Positions 25,979-34,761 of a stretch of 64,000 nucleotides of DNA are shown here, in pieces. Numbering within the stretch: position 1 is the stretch's first letter; each line of letters opens with the position of its first letter. This DNA comes from Leptospira wolffii serovar Khorat str. Khorat-H2. GTDB taxonomy: Bacteria; Spirochaetota; Leptospiria; Leptospirales; Leptospiraceae. The notes below the pieces were generated by a model. The model did no database searches. It saw nothing but the letters and a program-made list of their open reading frames with translations, and had not been told where the DNA came from. The position numbers and the translations under genes are program-made. The DNA lies in NCBI RefSeq assembly GCF_000306115.2, contig NZ_AKWX02000007.1, forward strand, positions 496,001-560,000. Reading direction: 5' to 3'.

Positions 25979-26902
25979 TTATTTCTCCGGAAGAACGACT
26001 TCCACATTCCATTTTTTTAAATTGCTTACCACAAAGTTAAGCAGAGTATCCTGGGCTCCTCGATTGTCGGCACCCGTAGGTATCGCCGGTCCGAATTTCA
26101 TATGGATCTTTCTGTTCCTACGAAGAGTCCCCAAGTCTTTGAGAATTCTTCCGTTTTCCCAAAAATCTGTTTTGATCGCAAAAGGGACCACGGGAACTCC
26201 CGCTCTGGACGCGAGTTTCACCGCGATAGAATTGAATTCGGCGGTGTGGAAAATTCTAGTTCTTGTGCTTTGGGGAAATACTACGATAGACACCCCTTTT
26301 TTGAGAAGCGCAGCTCCTTCTTCAAGAACTTTGACCAGGTCCTCTCTTGGATTGGCTCTGCCCACGGCGATCGGATCCCTGCTTCTCATGATGGGACCGA
26401 AGAAATTTCCTTGTATTAAGCTTTCTTTAACTACAAAAGTCACCCTTCTGTGGGGAACTAAGAAATAGGAGAATACGAAGGTTTCCAAAACGCTCATGTG
26501 GTTTCCCGCAAAAACGACGGGACCTTTGGGAGCCACTACATGTTCCAAACCTTCGATAAGGAATTTTCCTCCGCAACCTTCGAGTAATTCTAAAATGCCG
26601 CCGGAGAGTTCTATCCATTTCGGATCGAAGAATTGTCCTTTGAGCGCGAATTTTCTTCCTCTCAAAATTTGTCGGAAGTATCCGTATAGAAACGTAAAAT
26701 CGGTCCCGAAGAGTAGACGGTCTATGAGCCATCTTTTCCTTTCCGGAGGAGTCTCATATTGTAGAGTCACGCCTTCTCTGAGTTCTATCGGAGAACCCAA
26801 CTCTTCCCTTGTGAGATGATAAACACCGTTCTTTAGGGCGGAATCCGGGATTTTTACTATAGGCGTGGTAATTTTATCGTGTATGGACTCTGTTAAACTC
26901 AC
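25979..26902 (-). CDS. PlsC-type 1-acylglycerol-3-phosphate acyltransferase family protein
   Basis: 307 residues. The acyltransferase core covers about 115-290. Motif I reads NHMSVLE (H135, E140), an HX4E instead of the usual HX4D. Motif II is around SRDPIAVGR, motif III is FPQSTRTRIF in place of FPEGTRS, and motif IV is VPVVPFAIK. The spacing and order are right for lysophospholipid acyltransferases, which make phosphatidic acid or related lipids. The altered motifs I and III place it in a divergent subgroup, and activity cannot be assumed. No strong membrane helix is present. Confidence 0.85.
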   Translation of the reverse strand: MSLTESIHDKITTPIVKIPDSALKNGVYHLTREELGSPIELREGVTLQYETPPERKRWLIDRLLFGTDFTFLYGYFRQILRGRKFALKGQFFDPKWIELSGGILELLEGCGGKFLIEGLEHVVAPKGPVVFAGNHMSVLETFVFSYFLVPHRRVTFVVKESLIQGNFFGPIMRSRDPIAVGRANPREDLVKVLEEGAALLKKGVSIVVFPQSTRTRIFHTAEFNSIAVKLASRAGVPVVPFAIKTDFWENGRILKDLGTLRRNRKIHMKFGPAIPTGADNRGAQDTLLNFVVSNLKKWNVEVVLPEK

Positions 26903-27014
26903 TCTGGAAATCCTTTCCGGTATCGGGAGAAATTAGACGAACATCATAATTTCCCCCGAAATCTTTTCCAGCGAATTCCTTACGGGCAGGACGTTCCTTT
27001 TCTCACTTCTTTTT

Positions 27015-27028
27015 GTAGGAGTTCCTAC
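27015..27028. repeat. Near-palindromic motif GTAG-N6-CTAC at the leuD 3' end
   Basis: GTAGGAGTTCCTAC has 6-base arms and lies across the last base of the leuD stop codon. It is preceded by TTTTT. Related palindromes occur at 63555 and 63955. It may be a member of a short dispersed intergenic motif family. Confidence 0.5.
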
Positions 27029-27651
27029 CAATTTACCGAGAGAAAGGGCCTTTCTGCGGCGTATCTTTCCTGGAAAGCCCGGATTTTAGCGGTTTCCTGC
27101 AAGGTGAGATCGATATCGTCCCAACCGAAGCGAATCCTTTCCGTGGAATTAGAATCCAGGAAGAAAGAGAAATTCTTCTCTCCCGCCTGGACTTTTCCGT
27201 TTTCCAGATCGACTCGGATCCTCTCTCCCGGGTTTTTCTCTAACCAATGCACTAGATAGGAAATCTCCCTTTGAGAGAGACGCACCAATGCGATTCCGTT
27301 TTTGGGAGAATTCAAAGAGAATATGTCCGCAAAAGAAGGGGCAAGGATCGCTCGGATTCCGAAATCCGCAAGGGCCCAGGGAGCGTGTTCCCGGCTAGAA
27401 CCGCAGCCGAAATTTTCTCCTGCCACAAGAACGCTTGCGCCTTCGTATTCTTTCCGGTTCAGGATGAATTCTGGATTCGAAACGGTTCCTTCCGTATCCA
27501 GATACCTCCAATCGTGGAAGAGATGTTTTCCGAATCCGGTCTTTTCCACCTTCTTCATGAATTGCTTGGGAAGAATCTGATCCGTATCGATATCCGCTCT
27601 GGGGATGTAGGCCGCGACTCCCGTATGGTTGGTCCAAACTTTAGTATTCAT
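27025..27651 (-). CDS. leuD: 3-isopropylmalate dehydratase small subunit
   Basis: 208 residues starting at [11 protein letters not shown], whose ATG overlaps the leuC stop (ATGA); the longer open frame upstream lies inside leuC. Clear signatures are [17 protein letters not shown] at the N-terminus and [14 protein letters not shown], the swivelling domain loop. With LeuC it isomerises 2-isopropylmalate to 3-isopropylmalate in leucine synthesis. The C-terminal tail follows the family order ([21 protein letters not shown]). The last gene of the leuCD operon. Confidence 0.97.
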   Translation of the reverse strand: MNTKVWTNHTGVAAYIPRADIDTDQILPKQFMKKVEKTGFGKHLFHDWRYLDTEGTVSNPEFILNRKEYEGASVLVAGENFGCGSSREHAPWALADFGIRAILAPSFADIFSLNSPKNGIALVRLSQREISYLVHWLEKNPGERIRVDLENGKVQAGEKNFSFFLDSNSTERIRFGWDDIDLTLQETAKIRAFQERYAAERPFLSVNW

Positions 27652-29051
27652 GCTAATTTCCTCACGTCTGAAAATCTTCCGTTCACAGCAGCCGCAACCG
27701 CCATGGCAGGGCTGACCAAATGGGTTCTTCCGCCTCTGCCTTGTCTTCCTTCGAAGTTCCGGTTGGAAGTGGAAGCGCATCTTTCTCCGGGCAATAATAC
27801 ATCGTCGTTCATTGCAAGGCAAAGGGAGCAGCCCGGTTCTCTCCATTCGAAGCCCGCTTCCTTGAAGATTCGATCCAGTCCTTCCGATTCCGCCTGACGT
27901 TTCACTGATCCGGAACCAGGAACAACCAAGGCTTGGACTGCCGAATGCACCTTTCTGCCCTTGGCGACTTCCGCCGCGGCTCTTAGATCTTCTATACGTG
28001 AATTCGTACAGGAACCGATGAATACCTTATTCACCAGAATATTCGAAAGAGGGGTCCCCGGTTTCAGATCCATATATTCCAACGCTTTTCGAGCGGTTTC
28101 CTTACGATTGGAATCGGAGAATTCCTCCGGATCGGGAACCACGGATCCGATCGGAAGACTCTGGGAAGGATTGGTTCCCCAAGTGACCTGAGGCTCGATT
28201 TCGGTCAGATCCAATTCAAGGGAAGCGTCGAATACCGCATCCTCGTCCGAACGGAAGCTCTTCCAATATTCCACCGCAAGATCGAAATCCTTTCCTTTAG
28301 GAGATAGCTTTCTTTCTTTCAAATATTCGAAAGTCTTTTCGTCGGCTGCGACGAGTCCTGCACGCGCTCCCGCTTCGATACTCATATTGCAAAGAGTCAT
28401 GCGTCCTTCTATGGAAAGGGAAGAGATCCATTCTCCTCCGTATTCCATTACGTAACCTTGGCCTCCCGCGGTGCCTATTTTGGCGATCAACGCTAGTATA
28501 ACGTCTTTTGCGGTGATTCCGAAACCGGGAAAACCTTTGAAGTGTACGAACATGGATTTTGATTTGGGTTGCTTTAACGTTTGCGTGGCCAATACATGTT
28601 CCACCTCGCTCGTTCCTATCCCGAATGCCAGAGATCCGAAGGCTCCGTGGGTCGCAGTATGAGAGTCTCCGCAGACTAGAACCGTTCCGGGCAACGTGAA
28701 ACCTAGTTCGGGCCCCAGAACATGCACGATTCCTTGGTCCGGATTTTCCGGACCGTACAGAACCAGTCCGAAGTCCTTGCAATTCCTTTCCATAGTATCG
28801 ATTTGTAAGCGCGATACCGGGCCCGCCGCGTCCCGGTTTTTTCTGTCTCTAGTCGAAACATTATGATCCACGACGCCGAAAGTAAGATCGGGTCTGGCTA
28901 CTTTTCTATTCTTCTCCCTAAGGCCTGCGAAAGCCTGAGCGGAGGTGACCTCGTGGAGAATATGGCGATCTACGAAGAGTAGATCCTCCTTTTCCGAAGC
29001 CTTTGCGATCCGGTTATTTTCCCAAATTTTATCATATAAGGTCTTTCCCAT
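27648..29051 (-). CDS. leuC: 3-isopropylmalate dehydratase large subunit
   Basis: 467 residues, normal length. Aconitase-family signatures are present: the HEVTSAQAF start, [13 protein letters not shown], the cluster cysteines in [11 protein letters not shown] and [10 protein letters not shown], and [10 protein letters not shown]. LeuC carries the [4Fe-4S] cluster and, with LeuD, catalyses the isomerisation step of leucine synthesis. The gene is divergent from a LysR-type regulator across 101 bases containing a strong palindrome, so expression is probably under that regulator. Confidence 0.97.
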   Translation of the reverse strand: MGKTLYDKIWENNRIAKASEKEDLLFVDRHILHEVTSAQAFAGLREKNRKVARPDLTFGVVDHNVSTRDRKNRDAAGPVSRLQIDTMERNCKDFGLVLYGPENPDQGIVHVLGPELGFTLPGTVLVCGDSHTATHGAFGSLAFGIGTSEVEHVLATQTLKQPKSKSMFVHFKGFPGFGITAKDVILALIAKIGTAGGQGYVMEYGGEWISSLSIEGRMTLCNMSIEAGARAGLVAADEKTFEYLKERKLSPKGKDFDLAVEYWKSFRSDEDAVFDASLELDLTEIEPQVTWGTNPSQSLPIGSVVPDPEEFSDSNRKETARKALEYMDLKPGTPLSNILVNKVFIGSCTNSRIEDLRAAAEVAKGRKVHSAVQALVVPGSGSVKRQAESEGLDRIFKEAGFEWREPGCSLCLAMNDDVLLPGERCASTSNRNFEGRQGRGGRTHLVSPAMAVAAAVNGRFSDVRKLA

Positions 29052-29119
29052 CGTTCTCTCCTTTCAAAAAACAGAGTAGCAAAGAATTTAATATAATGCA
29101 AATAAATTGGTTTTATGAT

Positions 29120-29142
29120 ATATATAACTAAAAGTTATATAT
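29120..29142. promoter_or_regulatory. Palindrome between leuC and LysR gene
   Basis: Perfect 10-bp arms ATATATAACT and AGTTATATAT flank three bases. The site ends 10 bases before the LysR ATG and lies 69 bases from the leuC start. Its place in the divergent gap suggests the operator for autoregulation and leuCD control by the LysR-type protein. Confidence 0.6.
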
Positions 29143-29152
29143 TGAGAAGAAT

Positions 29153-30031
29153 ATGGAATTTAGGCAGATCCGATATTTTTTGGAAATCGCCGAGGCAGGG
29201 ACTTTCCAAAGGGCCGCAGGTCGTCTGGGATTGACTCAGCCCGCTTTATCCAGGCAGATTTCTCTTCTGGAAACCGAATTGGGGATACAGGTGTTGGAGA
29301 GAGGGGGAAAGGAAGTCAGACTCACTCCCCAGGGCGAGATATTTCAGGGATACGCCAAACGGATGCGTTCTCTTTGGGAGGAAATGCAGACAGGCCTCTC
29401 CGCCGATCCCCAATTAGGAGGACATTTTTCCATCTCCACGGGAGGTACCGTCTCCGCTTGGATCCTTCCCTCCATACTTAAGAAGGTATTGCATCGTCGC
29501 CCAAATCTATCTCTTTCCGTCCGAGAAGGGGACGCACAGGAAACCAAGGAGGCGCTTTTGGAGGGAGAAGTCGATCTTGGGATTCTGACCGGCCCGATTT
29601 CGGAACCTGGATTGATCTCCAAGGAGTTTCTTTCCGATAGGATCCATCCGGTAGCATCCAAAGAGCATCCTATTTTCTTAAAAAAGAAAATTAGAATGGA
29701 AGACCTTCTTAAGGAATCCTTCGTTTTGTTTCATCCAGCATCCGCGGTCAGAAGGGCGGTGGAGAAAAAAATCCGTCCTTATACCCGGGAATTATCGCCT
29801 CGCATCGGGATGGAACTACGTAGCGTGGAATCCGTGATCAAATCCTTGGAGGCGGGACTCGGGATCGGATTTCTTTCCGAATATTCCCTAAATCCCAAGC
29901 TCAAAAAGATTCCCATTGAGGAGTGGGTAACGGAGAGGAAATTTTATCTTTGCTATAGGAAGAAGGCCAGACCCGGACTCGCTTTACTCGCCGAGGAATT
30001 ATTTACCGCGGCTAATCCGAATTCGGGATAA
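29153..30031 (+). CDS. LysR-family transcriptional regulator, divergent from leuCD
   Basis: 292 residues. The N-terminal winged helix is typical: MEFRQIRYFLEIAEAGTFQ, then RAAGRLGLTQPALSRQI, followed by LETELGIQVLERGGKEVRLTPQG. A type 2 periplasmic-binding-like effector domain covers about 90-290 (SISTGGTVSAWILP, LLEGEVDLGILTG, SLEAGLGIGFLSE). The effector is unknown; in other bacteria divergent LysR proteins near leuCD respond to isopropylmalate-like intermediates, which is only a possibility here. The palindrome at 29120-29142 lies immediately upstream. Confidence 0.95.
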   Translation: MEFRQIRYFLEIAEAGTFQRAAGRLGLTQPALSRQISLLETELGIQVLERGGKEVRLTPQGEIFQGYAKRMRSLWEEMQTGLSADPQLGGHFSISTGGTVSAWILPSILKKVLHRRPNLSLSVREGDAQETKEALLEGEVDLGILTGPISEPGLISKEFLSDRIHPVASKEHPIFLKKKIRMEDLLKESFVLFHPASAVRRAVEKKIRPYTRELSPRIGMELRSVESVIKSLEAGLGIGFLSEYSLNPKLKKIPIEEWVTERKFYLCYRKKARPGLALLAEELFTAANPNSG

Positions 30032-30045
30032 AGAATGAAAGTAGT

Positions 30046-30067
30046 GCTCGGGAAAATCTTCCCGAGC
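30046..30067. terminator. Hairpin between convergent LysR and hydrolase genes
   Basis: A 9-bp stem GCTCGGGAA / TTCCCGAGC with a 4-base loop lies between the two stop codons. The tails are only moderately T-rich (CGATTTCGTTTATTT on the plus strand), so it probably serves both directions with modest strength. Confidence 0.7.
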
Positions 30068-30076
30068 CGATTTCGT

Positions 30077-31078
30077 TTATTTGATTCCCGCTTTTTGTAG
30101 AAAATCCAAGACGGAGGATTCGACTTTTTTCTTATCCGAATCCACATGCTTGGAAGTAAGCACATGGCTACCGGATTCTATGGCTACTTTAGTGTTCGAA
30201 GGATTGGGATGTTCCCCTCCGAATTTAAGAAAAGCATCCAGCATGGCCGGCACGCTCGCTGTCTTGTCTTGATGCTCCTTGTCCTTATAATAATAGACTA
30301 AAAGAACGGGAGCCGTAATTTTTTCGAAAGGCTTTTGGGATAGGATGAACTTAGTCGCATCGCTTACGTGACGAATCGCGGATAGATATTGATCCTTGTA
30401 CCAATATTCGTAGTAATGGTCGCCGAGTCCGTCGTCCGGTTTTCTTTCCGGAGATTTCCGGATTTTGCCGGTAAGCAATTCTCCCAATTGGAGCCCTCCC
30501 GGATAGTAGGCGAGTTTTCCCATGGGAACCGCAAAATCGTAAAAAGGAGAATAGAGAATGAGCGCACCCACCTTGTCCGGATATTTTGCCGCAAGGTAAG
30601 TAGAGATGAGGCCGCCCATGCTGGTTCCCATTAGAATAGTTTGATCTCCTAATTTATCCATCATGAGGAAGGTTTCTTCCGCCACCCTAAGGTATTCCGT
30701 GAAAGGTGTGTCCCTATGGTCCTCGTTATTCGTTCCGTGACCGGGGAGTCTTAAGTAGTAAGTGTTTGCTTTCAACTTTGCGGAGATCGGGTCCACGGTA
30801 TCTTCTCCTTCCGCTCTGGAGGCGCCGAACCCGTGGATATAAAGGATGGCGTATTTCGTTTTTCCGGGAGAAAAACGGATGAGTCTCTCCTCCGTTCCGG
30901 GGCGAGGATGCTTGGATTTTGTTTCTTCTAACTTTGACTTATAGAAAGAATCGAAATCCTGAGTTTGATCCGCGTTCGGATGGAATTCGTATTTGGGAAA
31001 GGTCGCGTAATAGATTCCCGTATACGCTAGTATGAAAACGCCCAACGAGACTAGGGTTCTTTGTAGTATTTTTTTCAT
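30077..31078 (-). CDS. Alpha/beta hydrolase, membrane-anchored
   Basis: 333 residues from MKKILQRTLVSLGVFILAYTG; the frame is open 24 codons earlier, but the signal anchor fits this start. One N-terminal hydrophobic segment (about 5-27) would anchor or export the enzyme. The fold shows AILYIHGFGASRAEG (oxyanion region), the nucleophile elbow GTSMGG and, late in the chain, YYKDKEHQD (acid) and ESGSHVLTSK (catalytic His). Such proteins act as lipases, esterases or monoacylglycerol lipase-like enzymes; the substrate is not evident. Confidence 0.9.
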   Translation of the reverse strand: MKKILQRTLVSLGVFILAYTGIYYATFPKYEFHPNADQTQDFDSFYKSKLEETKSKHPRPGTEERLIRFSPGKTKYAILYIHGFGASRAEGEDTVDPISAKLKANTYYLRLPGHGTNNEDHRDTPFTEYLRVAEETFLMMDKLGDQTILMGTSMGGLISTYLAAKYPDKVGALILYSPFYDFAVPMGKLAYYPGGLQLGELLTGKIRKSPERKPDDGLGDHYYEYWYKDQYLSAIRHVSDATKFILSQKPFEKITAPVLLVYYYKDKEHQDKTASVPAMLDAFLKFGGEHPNPSNTKVAIESGSHVLTSKHVDSDKKKVESSVLDFLQKAGIK

Positions 31079-31391
31079 TCCAATTCTCCAATCACCGTGG
31101 TCTTCCGAGTATGATTCCCGGAGACGATGGAGGAATCTTCCGAGGACCATGTTTGTTATGCAAGGATTTTGTTTTGAAAGAAGATGGAAATGGATCGGAA
31201 ACCGACTGAACTCTAGGAATCCGGTTTCATCTCGTAATCCTAATACTCTACAGAAGCCGCTTCACTTTCTATCCGGGCGATTCCAATTCGTTTAAAAATT
31301 CGAATGCGACTCCGTTATGAGTAAAAATCCAAGCTCATAATCTTAACGATGGCAAGTCGGGTACCGGATGAACGAAGTTAGGTTGAAGAAT
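31079..31391. other. Intergenic region, nothing recognised
   Basis: About 310 bases between the hydrolase start and the Rrf2 gene stop, both on the minus strand. No supported gene, hairpin with a U-tract or repeat was seen. It presumably contains the hydrolase promoter. Confidence 0.4.
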
Positions 31392-31823
31392 TTAAGCTCT
31401 TTTTTTCTTATCCACATCCAAATGGGAAAGAACGTCCGCCAGAGTGAATTCTGCCAGTTTGTCTTCCATGGCCGCTTGGGCCTCTAGGAAAATCCCAGCC
31501 AACGCGCCTTGGATCTTTCTTCCCACAGGACATTTAGGATTCGGTTTTTCGTGCAGGGAGAATAGAGGGGCGGGGGTTTCTACAGCCTTGTAGATTTGTA
31601 GAAGGCGGATTTGCTCGGGAGGAGAAGAGAGTCTTGCTCCTGCGATTCCTTGCTTGGATTCCAGTAGCCCCGCTTTCTTAAGTTTCCCCATGATGCTTCT
31701 GACGACGACCGGATTGGTGCCTATGCTATCCGCGAGAATCTGGGAGGATGAGGAAAAACCTTCCTCCTTTTCCAATAGGGAAAGGATATGAATCGCGATG
31801 GAATATCTGCTAGGAATGGACAC
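31392..31823 (-). CDS. Rrf2-family transcriptional regulator
   Basis: 143 residues. The N-terminal winged helix (about 1-65) has the Rrf2 layout (SRYSIAIHILSLL, then SSSQILADSIGTNPVVVRSIM and LESKQGIAGARLSSP). Only one cysteine, C98 (NPKCPVGRKI), is present, so it does not have the three-cysteine cluster site of IscR or NsrR. The LFSLHEKPNPKCPVG segment matches the YwnA-like branch of the family. It may respond to a small redox or electrophile signal through C98; this is inference. Transcribed alone towards the hydrolase. Confidence 0.92.
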   Translation of the reverse strand: MSIPSRYSIAIHILSLLEKEEGFSSSSQILADSIGTNPVVVRSIMGKLKKAGLLESKQGIAGARLSSPPEQIRLLQIYKAVETPAPLFSLHEKPNPKCPVGRKIQGALAGIFLEAQAAMEDKLAEFTLADVLSHLDVDKKKRA

Positions 31824-32024
31824 GCGACCTCCTTACCGTAGGAAAGAATATAATGTAACGTACAGCGGTTTCCATTTCACGCCAACTATATTTTGGACGC
31901 CCTAGAAGGGGGCCGATTTCGCGTTTTTTAGGAAATAAAAAATTGGAAGGCCGTTTTTTTTAAGTTTTCCACTATTCGAAACGGTAATATCCCTGCTCTT
32001 TATGATTCCTTTGGGGGAAAGAAC

Positions 32025-33488
32025 ATGTCCTTGAGAATTCTCGCTTTTGTTTTTTGCGCTCTTCAAATCCTGAATTGCGGGAAAAAACTGCCCGTTTCCA
32101 TGATTACCGCCACTTCCATGGATAGCGGTTTGCCTTTCGATATTTTAGAGGGAAAGAAATGGAGACCGGAGCCGGGTGCCAATTTCGTAAAACTTCATTT
32201 TTATCCGGACGAAGCTTTCTCGCTTTCGCAGATCGAGGTGGAATCCTGTAACGGGAATTTCTCGGATCCCATCACGGCCTATATTAATTTCGATGAATAT
32301 AGCCAGGATTTGGGATCGGGTAGCGTGGCTTCCGTTAAATTCGATCCTCCCAGAACCGCTAGGTCCGTTACGTTCAATTTTCATAAGAATACGGACCTTT
32401 GCGTAGCCAAGGTGAATTTTTACGACGAGAAGGGCTCCAAGATGAAATGGAAAGGACCGAAAGTCGTGGATGCTTCCGTGAAGGCTTCTGAAACCGCTAA
32501 GCCGAATCTTTCCTACGATGTGATGAATCTTTTCGATTCCAGATACGAATATGCCTGGGCGTCGGATAAGAAAGGCGCGGGAGTATTTTTGGATTTCGAT
32601 TTCAAGGAAACGCAGAAGATCAGCTCGATCAAAATCTGGAACGGGTACCAAAGATCGGATCGCCATTGCCAAACCAACGGAAGATTGAAGGTCGCAACAC
32701 TAACCGGAGACAACGGTTACAAGGAAACGATCCAGGTCCAGGATATCATGGGACCCCAAACGATCGCATTATCCAAACCTTTTGAAGGAAAGAAATTAAG
32801 ACTTACTGTCGATTCCATCTACGAGGGCAAGGATTATAAGGGATTGGTACTAAGCGAGGTGAGATTCTCGGACGGAGAGGATTGGATTCTCCCGAATCCT
32901 TTGGAACAGGTGCAAAAGATCGCCAAGCACAACGCCTTCCAATTCTCCGCTGCCGGAGCGAACGGGGTCCTGAACTGGAGTTTTGTAGGAGGAGAATATT
33001 ACGGAAATATTCCTACGGCCGCAGCTGCCGCGACCGAAAAGCCCCAAGGAGAGGAATCCGCTTCCGAAACTACTGCGGAGGATTCCCAACAGCTACTGGT
33101 TTCCAATTGGACCCTACGTCTTAGATCGGACGGAAGTATGTTCCTAGAAGGAAACACTTCCGAGGACGACGGATCCGGAGGAAAGGTAAATAAAAGCTTT
33201 TTTGCATTAGGAAATTATGAAGTAAAAGAAGCCAAGCCGGACAGCTTGAAACTCAGGATCTTCGGATTAGTGCGCAAGATGAGCGCGAGGGAATATCAGG
33301 AGGAATATTACGGAGGGGATTGCAACGGCTGCGGCAGGGACTGCAATCGAAGCGATGATCCGGAAAACGGAGAGCAGATTTTTGCGGAGCATATACGTTT
33401 ACGTAAATCCGGAAACAAACTCTACGTCCAGAACGAGAATCCGAGTAAGATCTTCCAATTCTCCGTATTGGAATTGGTGCAGGAATAA
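32025..33488 (+). CDS. Lipoprotein with discoidin-like (NADase-type glycan-binding) domain
   Basis: 487 residues. The signal SLRILAFVFCALQILNC suggests lipidation at C19. About 150-290 contains a discoidin-like beta-sandwich (NLFDSRYEYAWASDKKGAG, FKETQKISSIKIWNGYQRSD and LVLSEVRFSDG), similar to the NADase-type glycan-binding domains that occur in many Leptospira lipoproteins. An earlier segment (about 30-130) may be a divergent copy. Near the C-terminus there is a cysteine cluster, DCNGCGRDC (about 439-447), that could bind metal or form disulfides. A second lipoprotein gene begins five bases after its stop. Binding target unknown. Confidence 0.82.
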   Translation: MSLRILAFVFCALQILNCGKKLPVSMITATSMDSGLPFDILEGKKWRPEPGANFVKLHFYPDEAFSLSQIEVESCNGNFSDPITAYINFDEYSQDLGSGSVASVKFDPPRTARSVTFNFHKNTDLCVAKVNFYDEKGSKMKWKGPKVVDASVKASETAKPNLSYDVMNLFDSRYEYAWASDKKGAGVFLDFDFKETQKISSIKIWNGYQRSDRHCQTNGRLKVATLTGDNGYKETIQVQDIMGPQTIALSKPFEGKKLRLTVDSIYEGKDYKGLVLSEVRFSDGEDWILPNPLEQVQKIAKHNAFQFSAAGANGVLNWSFVGGEYYGNIPTAAAAATEKPQGEESASETTAEDSQQLLVSNWTLRLRSDGSMFLEGNTSEDDGSGGKVNKSFFALGNYEVKEAKPDSLKLRIFGLVRKMSAREYQEEYYGGDCNGCGRDCNRSDDPENGEQIFAEHIRLRKSGNKLYVQNENPSKIFQFSVLELVQE

Positions 33489-33493
33489 TATCC

Positions 33494-34081
33494 TTGTATA
33501 AAGCGTTTCGTTTTACGATTCCCTGTATTCTCCTTCTTTTCGTTTCCTGCGGGAAGGAGGAGGGAAAAGCCGAGAACTTCTCCTTGAATCTGGCGGGAAA
33601 AAAGGGAGGAGTTCCAGTTCGGATCGAATGGATTTACAAGGGACTTCCCGGAAAGATGGAGATCTACGAACTGGCGGCCCAAAGACCTGTGCAATTATGG
33701 GATACTAGCGTGGTGCCGGATCTTTCCTCGGCTCCCGTTTCTTCCAAGATAGAAGATTCTAAGCTGGTATTGAGTCCGGGAGAGACCCGAAAATTTGCGC
33801 TGGTTTATAAGAATGAAACAAAGGAAAAATTACATTTCTTCGCGGCTCCTCATTCCGTGAATCCGCCAGAATTCGGTTTCGGATTCAAGTTCAAATGTCT
33901 CTGTGTGAATCATCTTTTTCAGGTAAATCCGGGTCAGGTTTGGTACCGTATCGTGGAGATACGAACCATGCCTTCTTGGGCGAGCGAACCCTTCGGGATC
34001 GTACATACACTAGTAAGAGTGGATCCCGCTCAGGCTAAGGAATGGGAAACTCCCGGTGAAAAGTCCCGTTCCGACGAGTGA
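33494..34081 (+). CDS. Lipoprotein with Cox11-like CxC segment
   Basis: 195 residues from a TTG start (a few bases after the upstream stop; no ATG fits). The signal FRFTIPCILLLFVSC gives lipidation at C19. From about 95 to 180 the order of elements (LSPGETRKFALVYKNET, then FKFKCLCVNHLFQVNPGQ and later HTLVRVDP) resembles the copper-chaperone domain of CtaG/Cox11, where the CFC motif binds Cu(I); here C135 and C137. This is a pattern match, not a proven family member. It is the second gene of a two-gene lipoprotein operon. Confidence 0.65.
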   Translation: MYKAFRFTIPCILLLFVSCGKEEGKAENFSLNLAGKKGGVPVRIEWIYKGLPGKMEIYELAAQRPVQLWDTSVVPDLSSAPVSSKIEDSKLVLSPGETRKFALVYKNETKEKLHFFAAPHSVNPPEFGFGFKFKCLCVNHLFQVNPGQVWYRIVEIRTMPSWASEPFGIVHTLVRVDPAQAKEWETPGEKSRSDE

Positions 34082-34152
34082 TATCGGACTTTTAGAGCGG
34101 AGAATCTCCTTGGAAGTCAGGGTGGATCCGATCTAGCGATTGTTGAAATTAT

Positions 34153-34719
34153 TTAATTAGAACAATATAATGCTTTGTTCTGCAAGGAACAATCGGCTTC
34201 GGTGCCGTCCTTGCGGGTGTATTTGCCCGGATTGGAATTGGCTGCGTCCTTGAAATCCGCTTCTAAGACGCTACCGTCCGGAAAAGAGACTGAGCCGTTT
34301 CCTTTCAAAATTCCTCCGGAGAAATTTCCTTGGAGGAGTGTTCCGTTGGAATAGATATAATTTCCGGGCCCCTCCTTCAGGTCCTGCGCATAACTTCCTT
34401 CGAATTTGTCCCCGTTCTTGTATTCGAATTTGCCTTTGCCTTCTCTCTGCCCGTTTTTAAAGCTCCCCACGTATTTATCTCCGGTGGAGTAGGTATAGGT
34501 TCCGATTCCGTTCTCGCAATCTCCGGAATCGCAACGACCGTCTTCGGTTTCGTCTCCTAAATTCGCGGAGCGGGAAGAAGATGCGACGCTATCCGAATTG
34601 GAAGAGGACCCGCCCGCCGAGGCATCGGAGTCCTTGGTCTCGGAGCTGGAGCAATTTGCCAAGAATGATATAAATAGGATGCAGATCGTGAGAGTTAGGA
34701 CGGATCGGAATGCGTTCAT
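34153..34719 (-). CDS. MORN-repeat lipoprotein
   Basis: 188 residues. The signal MNAFRSVLTLTICILFISFLANC lipidates C23. A Ser/Asp-rich linker (about 24-62) leads to about four MORN repeats (GIGTYTYSTGDKYVGSFKNG, GKGKFEYKNGDKFEGSY, GPGNYIYSNGTLLQGNF, GNGSVSFPDGSVLEADF) between 70 and 155. MORN repeats bind lipids or act as structural spacers. Two extra cysteines near the N-terminus (CDSGDC) and two at the end (CSLQNKALYC) may form disulfides. Probably surface or periplasmic; monocistronic. Confidence 0.85.
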   Translation of the reverse strand: MNAFRSVLTLTICILFISFLANCSSSETKDSDASAGGSSSNSDSVASSSRSANLGDETEDGRCDSGDCENGIGTYTYSTGDKYVGSFKNGQREGKGKFEYKNGDKFEGSYAQDLKEGPGNYIYSNGTLLQGNFSGGILKGNGSVSFPDGSVLEADFKDAANSNPGKYTRKDGTEADCSLQNKALYCSN

Positions 34720-34761
34720 AAGGAAAATTGGATTCGATTTTCGGATTCCGTCAATCCGATT

